Positions 60,441 to 64,000 of a stretch of 64,000 nt of DNA are shown in pieces. Each line of letters opens with the position of its first letter. Position 1 is the stretch's first letter. Location: the NCBI RefSeq assembly GCF_030815955.1, contig NZ_JAUSXK010000001.1, positions 1,860,001 to 1,924,000 of the forward strand. The letters run 5' to 3'. The translations under genes were made by a program, and so were the position numbers. A model generated the notes under the pieces. That model saw nothing but the letters and a program-made list of their open reading frames with translations. It made no database searches and was not told the DNA's origin. The DNA comes from Microbacterium murale. Its GTDB lineage: Bacteria; Actinomycetota; Actinomycetes; Actinomycetales; Microbacteriaceae.

Positions 60441-61570
60441 CCACCCTCGTCGGACGATCGGTGTCCACCGGCGGTGGAATCGCGGTCGACGTCGAGGGCG
60501 ATCGGATCACCGGCATCTCGGACTGCGCTGTCGATCCGGGAGCGCCCTGGATCGTGCCAGGCTTCGTCGATCTGCAGGTCAACGGATTCGCAGGTCATGA
60601 TGTGAATGCCGTGATGCCGGATGCCGAGGCCATCGGCGAGATCACGCGTGAGCTGGGCGCTCGTGGTGTGACCACCTGGGTGCCGACGGTGATCACCGGC
60701 ACTGAAGCGCAGATCTGCGCACGCCTCGACGCCGTGACCGCTGCGGTGCAGAGCGATCCGGTCGTCGCAGCGGCGGTGCCGTTCGTTCATGTGGAAGGTC
60801 CATTCCTCTCCGAGTTCGATGGGCCGCGCGGCGTGCACGATCGCAGCGCGGTCCGCCCGATCGATGCCTCCGAGGTTGCCCGCTGGGCGACGCACGGCCG
60901 GATCGGCTACGTCACGCTCTCACCTCACGATGACGCCACTCATGAGCAGATCGCCGAGATCGTCGCATCCGGAATCGCGGTCGCCGTCGGCCACACTCAT
61001 GCCGGTCCGGACCAGATCCGACGCGCGGTCGATGCAGGAGCGACCCTGTCCACGCATCTCGGCAATGGCATCTTCAGTGAGTTGCCGCGCCATCCCAACG
61101 CGATCTGGGCGCAGCTCGCCGAGGACCGACTGCGCTGCGGCCTCATCGGCGATGGGCATCATCTGCCCGCCGATGCGTTCACGGCGATGGCGCGGGCGCT
61201 CGGACCCGATCGCGCGTTTCTTGTGTCGGATGCCGTCGAGCTGGCGGGCGCAGCACCTGGGCGGTACCGCACTCCGGTCGGCGGTGAGGTCGAGTTGACG
61301 CCGGACGGAAAACTGGAGTATTCGGATACCGGCCTGCTTGCCGGGTCTGCAGCGAGCCTCGCCGACTGCGTCGAGTGGGTCACCACCGCGACCCCGATCG
61401 GCCTCGCGGGCGCCGTCATGATGGCCACCCGCGTGCCGGGCATGATCATCAGAGAGCTCACCGGAGGGGCGCACGATGCAGGACGGATCGTGCCAGGGGC
61501 GAGGGCCGACCTTGTCTTCTTGGACGACTTCGGTCGTGCGATCGAGACGTTCCGCGGGACGGACGGGTGA
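60431..61570 (+). CDS. nagA: N-acetylglucosamine-6-phosphate deacetylase-like amidohydrolase
   Basis: A 379-residue amidohydrolase. IVPGFVDLQVNGFAGHD opens the barrel, HVEGPFLSE gives the metal Glu122, VGHTHA His188, THLGNGI His209, GDGHHLP substrate contact and FLVSDAV the catalytic Asp267. All key NagA residues are present, but the HLFNAM block of classical NagA is HLGNGI with LPRHPNAIW, marking a separate subfamily. It removes the N-acyl group of an amino sugar phosphate. Overlaps the SIS gene by 10 bp and the ceramidase-like gene by 1 bp. Confidence 0.87.
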   Translation: MAVTTLVGRSVSTGGGIAVDVEGDRITGISDCAVDPGAPWIVPGFVDLQVNGFAGHDVNAVMPDAEAIGEITRELGARGVTTWVPTVITGTEAQICARLDAVTAAVQSDPVVAAAVPFVHVEGPFLSEFDGPRGVHDRSAVRPIDASEVARWATHGRIGYVTLSPHDDATHEQIAEIVASGIAVAVGHTHAGPDQIRRAVDAGATLSTHLGNGIFSELPRHPNAIWAQLAEDRLRCGLIGDGHHLPADAFTAMARALGPDRAFLVSDAVELAGAAPGRYRTPVGGEVELTPDGKLEYSDTGLLAGSAASLADCVEWVTTATPIGLAGAVMMATRVPGMIIRELTGGAHDAGRIVPGARADLVFLDDFGRAIETFRGTDG

Positions 61571-62808
61571 TGGTGGCGGCTGCGTCGACGGTGGCTGTCG
61601 GCGTCGCGGTGCGTTTCGTGCCGGTGCCGGTGGGGACGCCGATGGCGGGATTCGCCGGACGGGGGTCCAGCAGCACTGGTGTGCACGACCCGATGAGCGT
61701 CCGCGCCCTGGTGATCGCCGATGCAGCGTTTGTTGCAGTCGACTGCGGCGCATTGCACGAGCGCACGTGCGAGGAGCTGCGCGCGGAGATACCGGACCTC
61801 GTGCTGCATGCCACGCATACCCACTCCGGCCCCTGCGTGTCATGGGAGCGGATCGGCACCGACTCTCCTCACGTGCGGCACGCCGTGCAGGATGCCATCG
61901 CTGATGCCGTGCGCGCAGCGAAGGCAGCGCGCACGCCGTGCAGCGTCTCGTACACCGAGGTTCAGGGAGTCGGTGTCGCGAAGAATCGCAGACATCTCGA
62001 TCGCGTCATCGACCCTCCCGTGCAAGCGGTGGGCTTCGATCACGACGGCGCCCGAATTGCGACACTGGTGACGTATCCCTGTCATCCGGTGGTACTCGAC
62101 GGCGCGAACACCTTGATCTCCAGTGACTACATCTCGCCGTTGCGGACACGAATCGAAACCGCGTATCCGGGCAGCGTGTGCATCTTTGCGACAGGTGCTG
62201 CCGGTGACGTGAACACGGGGCACAGCGCGGAGGCATCTTATGTCCCGGGCGGAAGTACGCGCACATTCGAGGAAGCAGAGCGCGTGGGCACCCTGCTTGC
62301 TGACGCTGTCATCGGCAGCGTCACCACAGAGGTCCCGGTTTCGGGCGCGGTGCTCGAGGCGGCGGAGGTAGAGCTCGATCTTGAGCCGTTCTCGGCTGAT
62401 GCGGTGGGGCGCCACGTCGCAGCCTGGGAGCGCGAGCGCGAGGAGGGCACAGAGCGGGAACTGCTTCTGGAGACGTGGATGCAGTGGGCCGAGGCTCTTC
62501 CCGCCGCACCCGCATCGACCTGGCGCGGCCGAGTGTCGGTGCTGCGCTGCGGTGACCTGCGGATCGCGGGCCTTCCTGGTGAGCCCTTCCTCGCCGCTGC
62601 CGATGAGCTTCGTTCGAGGCATGATGGGCCGATGATGGTGCTCGGATATTGCGACGGGGTTCCCGGCTATCTGCCGACCGCCGAGGAGTATGTCCACGGC
62701 GGCTACGAGGTCGTCGACGCTCACCGGTACTACGCCATGCCCTCGCCGTTCGCGCGGGGTTCGCTGGAACGGGTCGTCGCGGCCGCAGCCGTACTGTTGG
62801 ACGCGTGA
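61570..62808 (+). CDS. Neutral/alkaline ceramidase-like zinc hydrolase, cytoplasmic
   Basis: A 412-residue protein matching the N-terminal catalytic domain of neutral ceramidases: HATHTHSGP (zinc His83, His85), TYPCHPVVL (His172), SSDYISPLR and IFATGAAGDVN. Neutral ceramidases cleave the amide bond of N-acyl sphingosines, are secreted and carry an extra C-terminal domain. This protein has no signal peptide and lacks the long C-terminal part, so it should act in the cytoplasm, probably on another amide. Being inside an amino-sugar operon, an N-acylated sugar or sugar acid is a plausible substrate. ATG 61570 shares a base with the nagA stop. Confidence 0.8.
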   Translation: MVAAASTVAVGVAVRFVPVPVGTPMAGFAGRGSSSTGVHDPMSVRALVIADAAFVAVDCGALHERTCEELRAEIPDLVLHATHTHSGPCVSWERIGTDSPHVRHAVQDAIADAVRAAKAARTPCSVSYTEVQGVGVAKNRRHLDRVIDPPVQAVGFDHDGARIATLVTYPCHPVVLDGANTLISSDYISPLRTRIETAYPGSVCIFATGAAGDVNTGHSAEASYVPGGSTRTFEEAERVGTLLADAVIGSVTTEVPVSGAVLEAAEVELDLEPFSADAVGRHVAAWEREREEGTERELLLETWMQWAEALPAAPASTWRGRVSVLRCGDLRIAGLPGEPFLAAADELRSRHDGPMMVLGYCDGVPGYLPTAEEYVHGGYEVVDAHRYYAMPSPFARGSLERVVAAAAVLLDA

Positions 62809-63782
62809 TGACCGTCGCGAATGCCCGTGCTTCGCTGGTGGACGTGGCGCGCACGCTCGGGGTCGCGCCATCGACGGTGTCGCGGGCCTTCAACCATCCG
62901 CAGTTGCTGAAACCGGAGACGGTCGCTGCCGTGCACGCGGAGGCGGAGCGGCTCGGGTATGTACCGAATCGTCATGCGCGCGCGCTCATCACAGGGCGCA
63001 CCGGCGCTGTCGGTCTCATCGTCCCGGACATCACCAACCCGTTCTTCCCGAAGCTCGCACGCGCCGCGCAGCGTGCCGGGGAGCAGCACGGTCTGGCGAT
63101 GTTCATCGCCGAGACGAACTACGACCCCGAGCAGGAGCGCCGGCAGATCGCGACGATGGCCCCCCAGGCTGAGGGTGTCATCGTCGCCTCGTCGCGTCTG
63201 CCGCACGATGAGCTGACGCTGATAGCCGAGCGCACCCGTCTGGTGCTCATCAACACCGACGCCCCCGGACTGTCACGGGTACTCATCAGCGCGCGGGATG
63301 CGTTGCGAGCGGGCGTGGATCACCTGGTCGCGCACGGCGCGAGACGTCTCTGCTACGTCGGCGGCCCGGCGCGCTCATGGGCGGAGAGTGAGCGGCGTGC
63401 GACTGTAGAGGCGGCGGTGGCGGCGTATCGGCTCCCGCTCGTGCAGCTTCGTGACGAATCGGGCACGTACAACGAAGCGCGCGCGTTGGCTGAGCGCGTG
63501 GTGGATGCCGAAGCCGACGCAGTGATCGCGTACGACGATGTCGTCGCGCACGGCGTGCTGGACGGGCTCTATGTGCGCGGCGTGCGGGTGCCACAGGACG
63601 TCGCACTGCTCGGATGCGACGACGCGCTGCCCATCCAGACGCATCCACGCATGTCGACCATCAGGTTTCCGTCGGCAGAAGCGGTGCGCGCCGCGATGGC
63701 GTTGGTGGTCGCTGACGGCGATCTTGTCGACAAGCGTATCGAGGTGCACGGCGTGCTCGAGATGCGCGAGACGACTCCGTAG
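62808..63782 (+). CDS. LacI-family transcriptional regulator
   Basis: A 324-residue repressor. The N-terminal HTH and hinge (LVDVARTLGVAPSTVSRAFN, then RLGYVPNRHARAL) are followed by a periplasmic-binding-like sensor domain (GLIVPDITNPFFPKLARAAQ). The usual hinge helix LP is intact enough (NRHARALITGRTG). Last gene of the seven-gene operon, overlapping the hydrolase by one base (TGATG). It likely binds the ATGCAAACGATTGCAT dyad upstream of the symporter; inducer unknown. Confidence 0.92.
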   Translation: MTVANARASLVDVARTLGVAPSTVSRAFNHPQLLKPETVAAVHAEAERLGYVPNRHARALITGRTGAVGLIVPDITNPFFPKLARAAQRAGEQHGLAMFIAETNYDPEQERRQIATMAPQAEGVIVASSRLPHDELTLIAERTRLVLINTDAPGLSRVLISARDALRAGVDHLVAHGARRLCYVGGPARSWAESERRATVEAAVAAYRLPLVQLRDESGTYNEARALAERVVDAEADAVIAYDDVVAHGVLDGLYVRGVRVPQDVALLGCDDALPIQTHPRMSTIRFPSAEAVRAAMALVVADGDLVDKRIEVHGVLEMRETTP

Positions 63783-63793
63783 GCGTCGCTTGC

Positions 63794-63970
63794 TCAGCCG
63801 AACAGCAGCGACAGCACGGTCGAGCCGCCACCGATGAGGATCAGTGCGACGATCGTCACCCAGGCGACGATGCGCATGCGCCGGGTGCGGCGCTCGCCGA
63901 GCCGGCCGTAGTCCTCTTCGCCGGAGGCGGGGGCCGGGCTGTCCTGGCCGTGCCGCTCGACGTCGCTCAT
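63794..63970 (-). CDS. Small single-helix membrane protein, 58 residues
   Basis: ATG 63970 to TGA 63794 encodes 58 residues: a hydrophilic N-terminal half (SDVERHGQDSPAPASGEEDY), a basic stretch RLGERRTRRMR and one transmembrane helix (IVAWVTIVALILIGGG). Charge pattern predicts the N-terminus in the cytoplasm. Family not recognised. It converges on the LacI gene with an 11-bp gap. Confidence 0.65.
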   Translation of the reverse strand: MSDVERHGQDSPAPASGEEDYGRLGERRTRRMRIVAWVTIVALILIGGGSTVLSLLFG

Positions 63971-64000
63971 ACGGGCTCCGAAACGGTCGGACCGAAGGCC

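Overview
The window is high-GC DNA with actinobacterial gene content. It has many ATGA, GTGA and TGATG gene overlaps, TANNNT -10 boxes placed 6-7 nt before start codons, an AroQ-type chorismate mutase, an SCO4848-type membrane protein, NgcEFG-type sugar uptake and a SoxR-controlled efflux pair. My best guess is a Microbacterium-like member of the Microbacteriaceae. That is inference from style, not from a marker gene. No rRNA, tRNA, CRISPR array, transposase or phage gene was seen.

Layout. 1-5.0 kb: the start of a large secreted repeat protein, an EamA exporter, purA and a lactonase-fold protein. 5.0-9.8 kb: a 20-bp tandem array, then a SoxR module (soxR, divergent MFS pump and quinone oxidoreductase) and a flavin disulfide reductase. 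9.9-13.5 kb: a DUF427 gene and an OpuC-type osmoprotectant importer closed by a strong terminator. 13.5-16.2 kb: housekeeping genes including an AI-2E family protein and chorismate mutase.

16.2-26.9 kb is a divergent amino-sugar island. Leftward run rpiR, a SIS isomerase-like gene and ngcEFG. Rightward run a BadF-type kinase, an AgaS-like SIS deaminase, a ROK kinase, a PfkB kinase, a class II aldolase and deoR. Together they look like uptake of GlcNAc/chitobiose-type sugars, phosphorylation, deamination to a ketose 6-phosphate, a second phosphorylation and aldol cleavage. 27-31 kb: phnDCE with a tyrosine-phosphatase-like enzyme and a TetR regulator, behind a PHO-box-like repeat. 31.3-38.9 kb: an MFS/ArsR divergent pair, two ABC-2 exporters (one with a YtrA-like regulator) and a frameshifted rRNA-type methyltransferase. 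39.2-42.5 kb: a second osmolyte importer (ProVWX type). 42.7-55.8 kb: two SDRs, a lipase-maturation-factor protein, a two-component system whose regulator is frameshifted, a multicopper oxidase lipoprotein, 6-phosphogluconate dehydrogenase, a DksA-like protein and small genes.

56.0-63.8 kb is a second amino-sugar operon of seven overlapping or abutting genes: sodium symporter, AGE epimerase, NagB-like deaminase, SIS protein, NagA-like deacetylase, a cytoplasmic neutral-ceramidase-fold hydrolase and a LacI regulator. A LacI-like operator lies before the symporter. The two islands are complementary: the first has kinases but no deacetylase, the second has a deacetylase but no kinase. Both carry a related SIS protein. 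The second operon is the best candidate for an undescribed pathway.

Six intergenic elements of about 80 bp (near 5.1, 8.2, 27.0, 33.6, 42.6 and 52.5 kb) share one architecture: a 7-14 nt word twice in direct orientation 19-20 bp apart, then twice inverted with the same period. The word itself differs between sites. At least sixteen genes appear to be leaderless.
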